Positions 33,395-42,237 of a DNA stretch of 64,000 nt are shown here, piece after piece. The notes under the pieces were generated by a model, which worked only from the letters and a program-made list of their open reading frames with translations, had not been told where the DNA came from and searched no databases. Position numbers and translations under genes: made by a program. The stretch spans positions 1 to 64,000 of the forward strand of contig CAWUUH010000001.1 in the NCBI GenBank assembly GCA_963925735.1, given 5' to 3'. Position 1 is the stretch's first letter; every line of letters begins with the position of its first letter. This DNA is from UBA4582 sp013204195 (GTDB lineage Bacteria; Pseudomonadota; Gammaproteobacteria; Pseudomonadales; Azotimanducaceae).

Positions 33395-35035
33395 CTAATT
33401 GTCGATATAGCCTCTGGAAAAGTCCATCACCGGATAGCGCACCAAGCCTTTGAGCCGTTCATTTTGCAGGTATACCAAGGAATAAATGTGGGTGGGTAAA
33501 ATTGGTGCTTCCTCGAATAAAATCTGCTGCATGGCACCGAAGGCGTCCATGCGTGCCTGCGGATCAGTGGATGAATGGGTTGTGGCTAGTAACCGATCAT
33601 AGGTTGTATGTTGAAAGCCACCGTCGTTGTAGGGCCCGGTAGATTGGAAAATACCGGCAAAAAATACCGGGTCGAATATGGGACCGCCGCAAAATGCTGC
33701 GCGAGCTATGTCAAATTCGCCGGCGTGCATTTTTTTGATCGCTTGTTTGAAGGTCTGCTTGTCTACACGAACATTCAGGCCGAGAGACGATTGCAGTTGT
33801 GATTGAACGAACTCAGCATCGATCTGTCGAGTCTCGTTAGCCAGCAATATGATGGGTGGGATTTCGTCTACGCCAAGCTCAGCTTTGGCTTCGTTGAGAA
33901 GTTGTCGGGCCTGGGCGATGTCAAAGGGGATTGCTGGCGCAGGATATTCGGCCTGAAAGCGTTGTTTGACCCCCCGGGTTGGGCCAGAAAGCACCGAGTC
34001 AATTTTTTTCACGCCGGGCATGCCGATAATATTGTTGATATAACTGTCTCGATTAATGCCGAGTCGAATGGCGTGGCGTAATTTTTTATTGGCGGTGGGA
34101 CGGTCTGGGTGCATATTCAAAATTAACCAGGCCATGCAATTTGTCGGTGCCTTGTTGACCCGATAGCCTGTGGCTGAGGCATCGTCGAGAATGTCTTCGT
34201 CAAGGTCTAGCGCCGCGAGTTCGCCGCTCTTGAACAGGTTTAACAGAGAGCGGTTGTCGGCAGTGATATAGCCTATGTTAATGCCAGACAGAGGTACGTC
34301 AGCCTTGCGCCAGTAATGTTCATTGCGCGTCAGGGTCATAGATGCGCTGTGGACCCAGCTATCGAGTTTGAATGGGCCATTTGACAGCAGGTTATCTGAG
34401 TCGGCGCCATATCTATCTTGTTGGGAAGAAACAAACGCTTCGTTCAATGGCATGTAGGCTGTGCCACTCAGCACGTGCAAGAGGTACGGGGCTGGTCGAG
34501 ATAACATAACCTGCAGAGTGTGGTTGTCCAGTGCCTTGACACCCAGTGTCTCTGGCGGCTGTTGCCCGGCGATGATGGCCTCGGCGTTGAGCAGCAGATA
34601 CGTAAAAAATGTTGACCCAGCCGCTGCGGTTTTAGGGTCGACCAGGCGCCGCCAAGCGAAAACAAAGTCTTGTGCGGTAACGGGTTCGCCATTCGCCCAG
34701 CGGGCATCAGTACGCAAGGTAAAGGTCGCGCTCTGGGGTGTGAGAACCCAGCTCTTAGCGACAGCCGGTTGAATTTCCCCGCGCCGATCTACGCGAACCA
34801 GGGCTTCATTGGTCAAGCCGAGAATAAATGCACTGGTGGTGTCTTCTGCCAATGACGTGTCGAGGCTGGGCGGTTCCTGGGCTAAGCTCAGGGTGATGCG
34901 CCCTGTCTCGGGTTCTATGCCCTTGGCCAGGGCCTGAGGCAGGCAGGCAATTAGCCACAAAAATGCCAGCGTCCAGGCTAGTGTTGAGTGAGCGTAATAC
35001 GGGGTTTCCCCCCTGGTCAGCCTAGGCATTACCAT
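33395..35035 (-). CDS. Periplasmic peptide-binding protein (SBP_bac_5/OppA-MppA family)
   Basis: A 546-residue extracytoplasmic binding protein. After a signal peptide (TLAWTLAFLWLIACLPQALA) come ITLSLAQEPPSLDTSLAED and the family segment TFTLRTDARWANGEPVTAQDFVFAWRR, seen here in parts such as WANGEPVTAQDFVFAWRRL. It ends in the usual C-terminal lobe with PILPTHIYS. Such proteins bind oligopeptides for an ABC importer. No permease or ATPase gene is adjacent, so it is an orphan receptor or uses a remote transporter. It is divergent from the penicillin-acylase-like gene. Confidence 0.88.
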   Translation of the reverse strand: MVMPRLTRGETPYYAHSTLAWTLAFLWLIACLPQALAKGIEPETGRITLSLAQEPPSLDTSLAEDTTSAFILGLTNEALVRVDRRGEIQPAVAKSWVLTPQSATFTLRTDARWANGEPVTAQDFVFAWRRLVDPKTAAAGSTFFTYLLLNAEAIIAGQQPPETLGVKALDNHTLQVMLSRPAPYLLHVLSGTAYMPLNEAFVSSQQDRYGADSDNLLSNGPFKLDSWVHSASMTLTRNEHYWRKADVPLSGINIGYITADNRSLLNLFKSGELAALDLDEDILDDASATGYRVNKAPTNCMAWLILNMHPDRPTANKKLRHAIRLGINRDSYINNIIGMPGVKKIDSVLSGPTRGVKQRFQAEYPAPAIPFDIAQARQLLNEAKAELGVDEIPPIILLANETRQIDAEFVQSQLQSSLGLNVRVDKQTFKQAIKKMHAGEFDIARAAFCGGPIFDPVFFAGIFQSTGPYNDGGFQHTTYDRLLATTHSSTDPQARMDAFGAMQQILFEEAPILPTHIYSLVYLQNERLKGLVRYPVMDFSRGYIDN

Positions 35036-35167
35036 CAATTGAATTGACCCGTCGCCGTTAGATGTGAGTTTACGCTACCATAACCTTCATTCCAGGTGTG
35101 AGCGATTTGATATTCGACGACGGGATGGGTAACTTGTGGAGAGTCATCAAAGGATCATTAAGCGAAT

Positions 35168-37399
35168 ATGAAGCATCGTATCCCAGAAGCCACCGCACCT
35201 CTTGAAATATGTTGGGATAAAATAGGTATCCCGCATATATTCGCCCAAAATGTTGAAGATGCCTTTCGCGGCATGGGCTATGCCTGTGCCAGCGAACGGC
35301 TCTGGCAGCTGCATTTAAGCAACCTGTATGCAACGGGTACGGCAGCGAGTGCTATGGGCGAAAAATATGTCGCTCAAGATCTGATGCACCGAGCGTTCAA
35401 TGTCGCCGCCTATGATATTCCTGACTCGCCCGGTGACTATATCGTTGATGCCTATCTGCAGGGTGTTAACAGCTATGTAGATTCTCTTGACGAGATACCA
35501 CCTGAGTTTCTTAAAGCCGGCACACAGCCAAGACATTATACCCGTCATGATGTCGCCTCACGGTACCGATTTACAGGTTGGTTCCAGCATAAGACCTGGT
35601 TGGAGAAAATTTATCTCGGTAAGTTAATGGCCACGCACGGCGTGGACTGGTTTCGCAATCATGTGCTGCGGTTCTCCAGCGCTGATGCCGATAATGTGGC
35701 GCTGTTGCACGATGCCTTGTTAGACATAGACCTGAATGTTGCGAAGCTGCTGTTTCCCCATGAAACCCGTCTGAGCGGTAGCAATAACTGGGCGGTCTCG
35801 GCAGCGTTATCCAAATCGGGCATGCCGTTGCTGGCGATGGACCCCCACCAACCGCATACAATACCGAACACGTTTTTCTATTCCCATTTGAGCGCGCCGG
35901 GGTGGGATGCTTTTGGCGCCAGTTTTCCTGGCGTGCCTTACTTCATGATGGGCTTCAATCAAGACGTATCATGGGGTTTGACCACCGGTTTTGTCGATAC
36001 CTACGACGTGTTTGTGGAGCGAGATAAGCCTGATGTCAGCCGCGACTATGAGATTGCCGTGGCGGGGCAGGCGTCGCGATCTTTTGCGGTCATGGAGTCA
36101 AAGCGGGGGCCGATCCTGGAGTCCATCACCGATAATCTAGGCATCACCGTGCCTGCCGCGCGACAGCACGTCACGGCCCTGGATTGGGTGATGCGTGATC
36201 AGCCGACTTCTGCGGGTGTTCTAGCGCTGATGCCGCTGGCTAAAACCAGCGCGGAGCTTGGCTCGGCATTGTTCGAAGCTGATCGATGTCCATTGGTGAA
36301 TAACATTATTGCTGTGGATCGCCACAATAGCCTGCACCGCTATGTGGCGGCAACGCTTCGCAAGCGTCCCGGCCATGGCAAGCCGGGTGTTACCGGTGTG
36401 GTGCCATTACCTGGCTGGGATGACCGGTATGCGTTTGACACGAGTCAGGCCCATGAATTGCTGGTTGAGCAGAATCCGACGACGGGCTATCTGTACACCG
36501 CCAACAGCGACACCATGGGTGAGCGAGGTGAGTACCCCATTCACAATTTCCCGGCTCAGGATGCCAGAGCGCGACGCATCGAAGAGCTGCTGATCGAGCA
36601 GGGTGATGGCTTCGACACGGACTATTTTTTGTCGATGCAGCGCGATTTGCTGGATGTGCGCGCTCGAGACTTGGTGCCGAACTATATTGAGGCGCTGGCG
36701 ACAGATCAGTCCAGTCCCGAGCTCCGCCTTGCCAAATCATTGCTGTCTGGCTGGGATTTCATCGCCCATGTGGATTCTAAAGCGGCTTGTGTGTTCTACC
36801 CGCTGTTGGAAAAACGAACCCACATTCGCTTTATGACCGCGGTACTTGGTGACTCAGCGATTCTGCAGACGCTGGCGTTGATTGCGCCAGGTTTGAATCG
36901 ATTCTCTATAGACCACTTCATGTGTGAAGGGTCGCCCTGGCTGGATTATCGCGCGCAATTTGAGGCGATGGTCTGCGAGGATGTTACTGACATCATTCAA
37001 AGCTTGAGCAAGACCTGCGGTGACGATTGGCGTTGGGGTGATATTCATAAGATCCGCTTCGGGCATTCACTCAGGAAGTTTCCAACGTGGCAGGACATGG
37101 TTGTCGGCCCTGATTCAATTGGCGGCAGTGCGACAACGCTGGCGATGGCAACCCATGTTTCGCCTAACCCCTTGGAGATTGTTCAGGAGGTCTATCACGG
37201 CCCGGCATTTCGCTGGGTCGTTGACCTGGCCGATGCCAAACATATCAAGTTTGTGACCGCCAGCGGCAATGGCGGGCGACCCGATAGTCAGCACATCACC
37301 GACCATTACGCTGCCTGGCTCATGGGTGAGTATTTTGATCTGAGTCTGGTTCGAGATGAACTGGCGGTGGAGCGCGTCGATATGTTCGATGTTGGCTGA
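35168..37399 (+). CDS. Penicillin acylase-family N-terminal nucleophile hydrolase
   Basis: A 743-residue amidase of the Ntn superfamily. The internal processing and catalytic site is G-S-N-N-W-A-V-S (LSGSNNWAV), where the Ser becomes the beta-subunit N-terminus. The alpha-chain region starts ICWDKIGIPHIFAQNVEDAF and the beta-chain DPHQPHTIPNTFFYSHL and GFNQDVSWGLTTGFVDTYD follow. Members cleave penicillins, acyl-homoserine lactones or N-acyl amides. No signal peptide is evident, which is unusual for the family, so it may act in the cytoplasm. The gap of 132 bases to the divergent binding protein gene suggests shared control. Confidence 0.88.
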   Translation: MKHRIPEATAPLEICWDKIGIPHIFAQNVEDAFRGMGYACASERLWQLHLSNLYATGTAASAMGEKYVAQDLMHRAFNVAAYDIPDSPGDYIVDAYLQGVNSYVDSLDEIPPEFLKAGTQPRHYTRHDVASRYRFTGWFQHKTWLEKIYLGKLMATHGVDWFRNHVLRFSSADADNVALLHDALLDIDLNVAKLLFPHETRLSGSNNWAVSAALSKSGMPLLAMDPHQPHTIPNTFFYSHLSAPGWDAFGASFPGVPYFMMGFNQDVSWGLTTGFVDTYDVFVERDKPDVSRDYEIAVAGQASRSFAVMESKRGPILESITDNLGITVPAARQHVTALDWVMRDQPTSAGVLALMPLAKTSAELGSALFEADRCPLVNNIIAVDRHNSLHRYVAATLRKRPGHGKPGVTGVVPLPGWDDRYAFDTSQAHELLVEQNPTTGYLYTANSDTMGERGEYPIHNFPAQDARARRIEELLIEQGDGFDTDYFLSMQRDLLDVRARDLVPNYIEALATDQSSPELRLAKSLLSGWDFIAHVDSKAACVFYPLLEKRTHIRFMTAVLGDSAILQTLALIAPGLNRFSIDHFMCEGSPWLDYRAQFEAMVCEDVTDIIQSLSKTCGDDWRWGDIHKIRFGHSLRKFPTWQDMVVGPDSIGGSATTLAMATHVSPNPLEIVQEVYHGPAFRWVVDLADAKHIKFVTASGNGGRPDSQHITDHYAAWLMGEYFDLSLVRDELAVERVDMFDVG

Positions 37400-37453
37400 C
37401 CGCCTTGCTTGCCTTGTGCTCATGCGCCTGCTTGCCGGCGGCTCACTTCACGC

Positions 37454-38221
37454 CTAGGCTGCCGGGTAAGCTGAGCCGCCATCGATCTTCAGAATGGCGC
37501 CGGTGGTAAAGCTTGAGGCATCACTGGCAAAGTATAGTGCCGCGCCGACAATTTCCTCGGCCTGGCCACCTCGACGTAAGGGGATCGTGGTGCGGGCCCG
37601 CTCGTTGAACGCATCCATGTCCCAGGCCTTGGCGATGTCGGTCAAAAAAGGCCCTGGCATGATGCAGTTGACCCGAACTTTGGGGCTATAGGCTCGCGCT
37701 AAGCCTAAGGTAAATGCATTAACACCAGCCTTGGCCATACCGTAGGGCAGTTCCGTGGGTGTAGGCTGCACGGCTGCGGTGCTACTCACCATGATAATTG
37801 AACCGCCATCACCTGCGGCCATGCGCTCACCGATGAGTGTAGATAGGCGAAATGGGCCGCGCAGATTAACCTGCAGAATTTTTTCGTATAACGCCTCGGT
37901 CACATTCGTGAGTTTGTCATACAAGGGTGACATGCCCGCGTTGTTCACCAAAATGTCGACCTTGCCGAATTTTTCATAGGCAAACTCGGCAAGTCGGTCG
38001 CTGGCGTCCCAGTCGCCGGCGTGATAACCGAAGCCGTGACATTCCTGGCCAGATTCAGCCTGAATGTCTTTGGCCACCGCAACGCAAGCTGCCTCTTTGC
38101 GGCTAGCGACAATGACGCGGGCGCCCGCGGTGGCAAAAGCCTTGCACATTTCGAGCCCCATGCCGCGGCTGCCACCTGTGACCACAGCCACTTTTCCCGT
38201 CAAATCAAATCGGTCCGCCAT
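37454..38221 (-). CDS. Short-chain dehydrogenase/reductase
   Basis: A 255-residue classical SDR. VAVVTGGSRGMGLEMCKAFA is the cofactor loop, ILVNNAG the central strand, MVSSTAAV carries the Ser, and the catalytic Tyr/Lys are in LPYGMAKAGV. The C-terminal IDGGSAY is typical of FabG-like enzymes. ATG 38221 has AGGA nine bases upstream; the in-frame ATGs at 38230 and 38248 are alternatives. It is likely NADP- or NAD-dependent; the alcohol is unknown. Confidence 0.9.
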   Translation of the reverse strand: MADRFDLTGKVAVVTGGSRGMGLEMCKAFATAGARVIVASRKEAACVAVAKDIQAESGQECHGFGYHAGDWDASDRLAEFAYEKFGKVDILVNNAGMSPLYDKLTNVTEALYEKILQVNLRGPFRLSTLIGERMAAGDGGSIIMVSSTAAVQPTPTELPYGMAKAGVNAFTLGLARAYSPKVRVNCIMPGPFLTDIAKAWDMDAFNERARTTIPLRRGGQAEEIVGAALYFASDASSFTTGAILKIDGGSAYPAA

Positions 38222-38520
38222 GATTTTCATTCCTTGTTGTTGAGTCATTTCAGTTGTCGTTAGCCGGCTGTCAGAGCTTTCTTATATAGGATGGTGCGGG
38301 TCTGAGCAAATGCTTTGCTGGCCAAGATGCGTTGCACAACGCCGATAACGGGTCGACTTGCGGCGAGTCGCGAGGTTGCGTCTAGCTCACGGTATGTGCC
38401 TAAACGCTGGACAATGAGAGTCTGGCCGACGCGGCCTCGTCGGGTTGATTTGAATTGTTCTGCTGGTACACTCTTGAGGTCGGCTAGTTTAAGGTCGGCA
38501 TTAAAAAGAGTTTGGCGGAG

Positions 38521-38615
38521 CTTTAAAGCAGAGAGCTCTAAAACAGAGAGCATTTAAGACAGAGAGCTTTTAAGGCAGAAAGCGTTAAAACAGCGAACTT
38601 CAAAACTGCAAAGCA
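38521..38615. repeat. Degenerate 15-16-bp tandem repeat
   Basis: About six units of the form T-T-T-A-A-A-x-C-A-G-A-G-A-G-C run head to tail: for example TTAAAGCAGAGAGC, TAAAACAGAGAGC, TTAAGACAGAGAGC and TTAAGGCAGAAAGC, then more diverged copies. The array ends about 14 bases before the acyl-CoA dehydrogenase start, so it forms its leader. The whole gap from 38222 to 38628 (about 407 bases) holds no convincing gene. Confidence 0.8.
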
Positions 38616-38628
38616 GAGGGTATGGGCA

Positions 38629-39858
38629 ATGATCGATTTCGAAATTCCAGAAGATGCAAGAACGGTCCGCAATAAAGTCCGAAAGTTTGTTCAAGAAGAA
38701 TGTCATCCCGCGGAAGAGACCTGTACCGCTGACAATTTTGAAGGTGTGCTGGCCGAGCTAAGAGGCAAGGCTCGAGCGCAGGGTTTATGGTGCCCATTTA
38801 TACCTCAAGAGCATGGGGGCATGGGGCTGCGGCCCTTAGCGAATGCATTGGTGCAAATGGAGCTGGGTGAAAGCTTTTTGGGGGCATTGTCGATGAACAC
38901 GCAAGGCCCTGACGATGCGACTATGTTGACGCTACTTGAGCATGGTACCGATTATCAAAAAGAAAAGTTTCTCAAACCTTTGCTCAACGGTGAGAAACGC
39001 ATCTGTTATTCCATGACAGAAAAAGCCGCCGGTGCTGATGCAACGGGTATGCAAACCACTGCGGTGTTGGAAGGCGATGAGTGGGTGTTGAATGGCGAAA
39101 AATGGTTTAGCTCGTCCGCCAGTGTTGCTGATATCGCCGTGGTTATGGCCAAGACGGATCCTGATGCGCCACGTCATGAGCAGTACTCCACGTTTATTGT
39201 TGAGTTGCCGAATCCCGGTTATGAAATTGTTCGAAATATCGAAACTATGCAGCCGCACACAGAATTGGGGCTTAAGTTAGGGGGCTCTCATTCAGAGATT
39301 AATATCGAGAATTTGCGCGTACCTCGTGAGAATATTTTAGGTGGTCGGGGGCAGGGATTTAATATGGGTCAGCATCGACTGGCCTACGGTCGTCTGCGAC
39401 ATGGTATGCATAATGTCGCCATAGCCCAGCGCGCGCTTGATCTTGCGGCGGGTCATGTGGTCAATCGTGTGACCTTCGGTGAACGTCTGGCAGATCGTCA
39501 AGGCGTTCGCTGGATGTTTGCTGATTGCGCTGCCGAGATCTATAAGGCGCGCTTGATGTTGCTGCATATCGCCTATAAGGCCGAAAAGGGCATGGACTTG
39601 CGTCAGGAAAATGGCATCGCCAAGGTGTTTTTGGCGAACATGGTGCACCAAGTTGTGGATACCGCCCTGCAACTTCATGGCGCCTTAGGCTACAGTCATG
39701 ACACGCCCCTTGCTCGTTGGTACACCGCTGTTCGGTCCCAGCGTCTAGTAGATGGTCCCGACGAGGTTCATCGTTGGAGAACCGGTGCCAACGTGATCAA
39801 GGCTTTTGAGAAATATGGTACAACGGCGTCTGCTTGTGGTGGTGAGTTGTTCGACTAA
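38629..39858 (+). CDS. Acyl-CoA dehydrogenase (second)
   Basis: A 409-residue flavoprotein. IDFEIPEDARTVRNKVRKFV opens the helical domain, CYSMTEKAAGADATGMQT is the FAD/substrate signature and MQLHGALGYSH-like ALQLHGALGYSHDTPLARWY is the C-terminal domain. PDEVHRWRTGANVIKAFE supplies the Arg that contacts the FAD pyrophosphate. This layout matches medium/long-chain dehydrogenases of the ACAD10/11 type. It is not close in sequence to the first dehydrogenase in the window, which suggests a different substrate class. A repeat array forms its leader. Confidence 0.9.
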   Translation: MIDFEIPEDARTVRNKVRKFVQEECHPAEETCTADNFEGVLAELRGKARAQGLWCPFIPQEHGGMGLRPLANALVQMELGESFLGALSMNTQGPDDATMLTLLEHGTDYQKEKFLKPLLNGEKRICYSMTEKAAGADATGMQTTAVLEGDEWVLNGEKWFSSSASVADIAVVMAKTDPDAPRHEQYSTFIVELPNPGYEIVRNIETMQPHTELGLKLGGSHSEINIENLRVPRENILGGRGQGFNMGQHRLAYGRLRHGMHNVAIAQRALDLAAGHVVNRVTFGERLADRQGVRWMFADCAAEIYKARLMLLHIAYKAEKGMDLRQENGIAKVFLANMVHQVVDTALQLHGALGYSHDTPLARWYTAVRSQRLVDGPDEVHRWRTGANVIKAFEKYGTTASACGGELFD

Positions 39859-39972
39859 CGACTTGTATTTCGGCAGCGGCGAAAACGGCAGGAATTTAGC
39901 TTAGCCAAGTATCAGCTAGCATGCTGGTCTAGTGGGCAAGGTTTTACTTGGCAAATAGTCTGTGATCTTCAA

Positions 39973-40012
39973 GGATTAAGGGCGCCTGAATATAGGCTGG
40001 CGCTCTTGATCC
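39973..40012. terminator. Long stem-loop between convergent genes
   Basis: GGATTAAGGGCGCC pairs with GGCGCTCTTGATCC as a 14-bp stem with two G-U pairs and a 12-nt loop, between the stops of the acyl-CoA dehydrogenase and the MarR regulator. A bidirectional terminator is the simplest reading; no strong T-run is seen. Confidence 0.55.
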
Positions 40013-40064
40013 AGCTCGTGGAGGGAGTCAAGGTCGTCTGCAAAAATTCAACTCTGCAAACCCT

Positions 40065-40598
40065 TCAGGGTGAGTTGATCGTTTTGTTAGCGTCAGGCAT
40101 CGCGCCCATTGAGTCAATCGGATCGTAGATAATACCAGGGGTGAGTAACGGCGCCGCAACAATATCGCTCGCATCCATCATCTGCACGACCCGCTGTAAC
40201 GAAGCGATGACTTGATTTTGCTCCCAATCCTTTAATTGATTGAAACGTTCAGTGAAGTGTTCCTGCAGTGGCATGGGCGAGTTGGTCAGTACCGTTTTGG
40301 CATGATCGGTCAGATGTACATAGACTCGGCGTCGATCAATCACGCTGCGCTGGCGGCTCACTAGGCCGTGCTTTTCCATGCGATCAACGATGTTGGTGAT
40401 GGTTGCTTGGCTTAAGCTGACAGCACTGGCGAGTTCGCCAGTGGTGATCTCCGCTTGATCATGAATGGCGCGTAATATCAGCAGCTGCGGGGTGGTCAGC
40501 CCCGTTGTTTTAAGCAGTTTCTTCGAGTGCAATTCGGTGGCGCGAATCAGCTGTCTCAAACTCATCAGGACCTGGTCGATCGGTTCTACCATGATCAT
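40065..40598 (-). CDS. MarR-family transcriptional regulator
   Basis: A 177-residue regulator. The winged helix has recognition sequence LSQATITNIVDRMEKHGLV and the wing R-x-R-S-V-I-D-R-R-R-V. Flanking helices form the dimer interface. It lies downstream of the BCCT transporter gene on the same strand with a 70-base gap, so it may regulate the transporter run, or itself, in response to a small ligand. The two candidate ATGs (40598 and 40592) cannot be separated by their weak Shine-Dalgarno. Confidence 0.88.
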   Translation of the reverse strand: MIMVEPIDQVLMSLRQLIRATELHSKKLLKTTGLTTPQLLILRAIHDQAEITTGELASAVSLSQATITNIVDRMEKHGLVSRQRSVIDRRRVYVHLTDHAKTVLTNSPMPLQEHFTERFNQLKDWEQNQVIASLQRVVQMMDASDIVAAPLLTPGIIYDPIDSMGAMPDANKTINSP

Positions 40599-40668
40599 AT
40601 TTCTCGTCAGTATCTCGCTGATAATATGCTAGCGATAGCTGCTAGGCTAGCGAAGTTAGCGTACCCTA

Positions 40669-42237
40669 CTAAGGTATAGGTTCTTCTTTGAGGCCTTTGT
40701 AGAGGCTGACAGTCATCAGCAGCAACACCAGGCAAAACGGTAGTCCTATCGCGATAGTGAGAGCCTGCAATGAGGCCATGCCGCCGCCCACCAGCAGGGC
40801 GATGGCGACCAAGCCCGTGGCCGTGCACCAGAATATGCGTTGCACCACCGGCGCGTTCATTTTGCCGCCGGCGGTCATGGTGTCGATGACCAGCGAGCCT
40901 GAGTCGGCGGAGGTGACGAAGAATATCGCGATTAAAACCACGCTGATGGCTGAGACGATGCCAGCGAAGGGTAGGCCTTCGAGCATGACATACAAGGATA
41001 GCTCTGGAGGCATCTCGGCGAGCGCCTTAACGCCAAGGTTAAAATATTGATCGAGACCGGTGCCGCCGAGGGTCGACATCCAGATGATGCTGATAATCGT
41101 TGGCATCAGCAGAACCCAAGCAAAAAACTCGCGTATGGTTCTGCCGTAGCTGATTCGAGCGATAAACATGCCAACAAAAGGTGACCAAGAGATCCACCAG
41201 GCGAGGTAGAAAATGGTCCAGCCATGGTAAAATGCGGTGTCCGTGCGGTCGATCCAATTGCTGAAGCGAGGCAGGTAAACCAGATAATTGATGGTGGTGT
41301 GCCACAGCTGCTCAAAGATCAGCAATGTTGGGCCTGTGACTAGTACAAATAGGCACAACATCGTGGCCATGCCCATGTTGAGCTCGCTGAGACGTTTAAT
41401 GCCTTTATCGAGGCCGGCGATAACCGATATTAGCGCCATGATCATGATGACCACGATCAGTAATATTTTGGTGAGGTTACTTGCGGGAATATTGAACAGG
41501 TGATGTAGGCCCGCGGCTATTTGCTCGGCCCCGAATCCCAGTGATGTGGATAGGCCAAATATGGTCGCTAATACGGCCATGACATCGATAAAATGACCGA
41601 ATGGCCCCCAGACGGCTTTGCCAAATAGCGGGAAAAATGCTGAGCGCAGGGTCAGCGGCATCTGGCGGTTGAAGCAAAAAAAGGCCAGTGCTAGCCCGAC
41701 TAGGCCGTAGATTGCCCAAGCATGCAAACCCCAGTGAAATATGGTGGCGGACATGCCGGCTTCTCGGGCCACAGCAATATTCTGCGGATCGATGCCCAGC
41801 GGTGAATTCAAGGTGTGAGTTAAGGGTTCGTAAACGCCAAAGAACATCAAGCCAATCCCCACGCCGGCGGCAAACAGCATCGCGAGCCAGCCGCCGTAGT
41901 TGTATTGGGGTTTTGCGTCAGGACCCCCCAAGCGGATCTTGCCAAAGCGTGATGCCGCGATAGCGATACAAAAGAGGATGAAAAAGTTCGCGGAGATTAG
42001 AAAGAACCAATCGAAAGTTGAGGTCACCCAGGTTTTCATCCCGAGAAACAGTTCGGCTGCCAGTGCAGGGTACAGGAGGGTCGTGGTGACCAATGCAATG
42101 ACCGACAGCGCCGAGATGGCAAATACCGGGTTATGGATGTCCAGGCCTAGGACTTCAATATTATCTTCACCGAGTTCATGACCGATATCGACGGATTCAT
42201 CGACCGTTTCGCTGGCCGTTACAGATGATGTCTTAAT
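40669..42237 (-). CDS. BCCT-family betaine/carnitine/choline-type transporter, probable ATT start
   Basis: A 522-residue sodium- or proton-coupled transporter with about 12 membrane helices. The family block WTIFYLAWWISWSPFVGMFI and GRTIREF is intact. The first standard start, TTG 42093, falls inside helix 1. Upstream codons (HNPVFAISALSVIALVTTTLL) are clearly coding and hold no ATG, GTG or TTG. At 42237 the codon ATT (giving IKTSSVTASETVDES) is preceded by GGAGG at 8 bases and overlaps the stop of the sulfotransferase gene. I take ATT as the start. The likely substrates are betaine, carnitine or choline. Confidence 0.85.
   Translation of the reverse strand: MKTSSVTASETVDESVDIGHELGEDNIEVLGLDIHNPVFAISALSVIALVTTTLLYPALAAELFLGMKTWVTSTFDWFFLISANFFILFCIAIAASRFGKIRLGGPDAKPQYNYGGWLAMLFAAGVGIGLMFFGVYEPLTHTLNSPLGIDPQNIAVAREAGMSATIFHWGLHAWAIYGLVGLALAFFCFNRQMPLTLRSAFFPLFGKAVWGPFGHFIDVMAVLATIFGLSTSLGFGAEQIAAGLHHLFNIPASNLTKILLIVVIMIMALISVIAGLDKGIKRLSELNMGMATMLCLFVLVTGPTLLIFEQLWHTTINYLVYLPRFSNWIDRTDTAFYHGWTIFYLAWWISWSPFVGMFIARISYGRTIREFFAWVLLMPTIISIIWMSTLGGTGLDQYFNLGVKALAEMPPELSLYVMLEGLPFAGIVSAISVVLIAIFFVTSADSGSLVIDTMTAGGKMNAPVVQRIFWCTATGLVAIALLVGGGMASLQALTIAIGLPFCLVLLLMTVSLYKGLKEEPIP

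Noticed and set aside
38260..38553. A 97-codon ORF on the minus strand upstream of the second acyl-CoA dehydrogenase
   Set aside because: It overlaps an opposite frame of similar length and part of the repeat array; no ribosome-binding site or family match.
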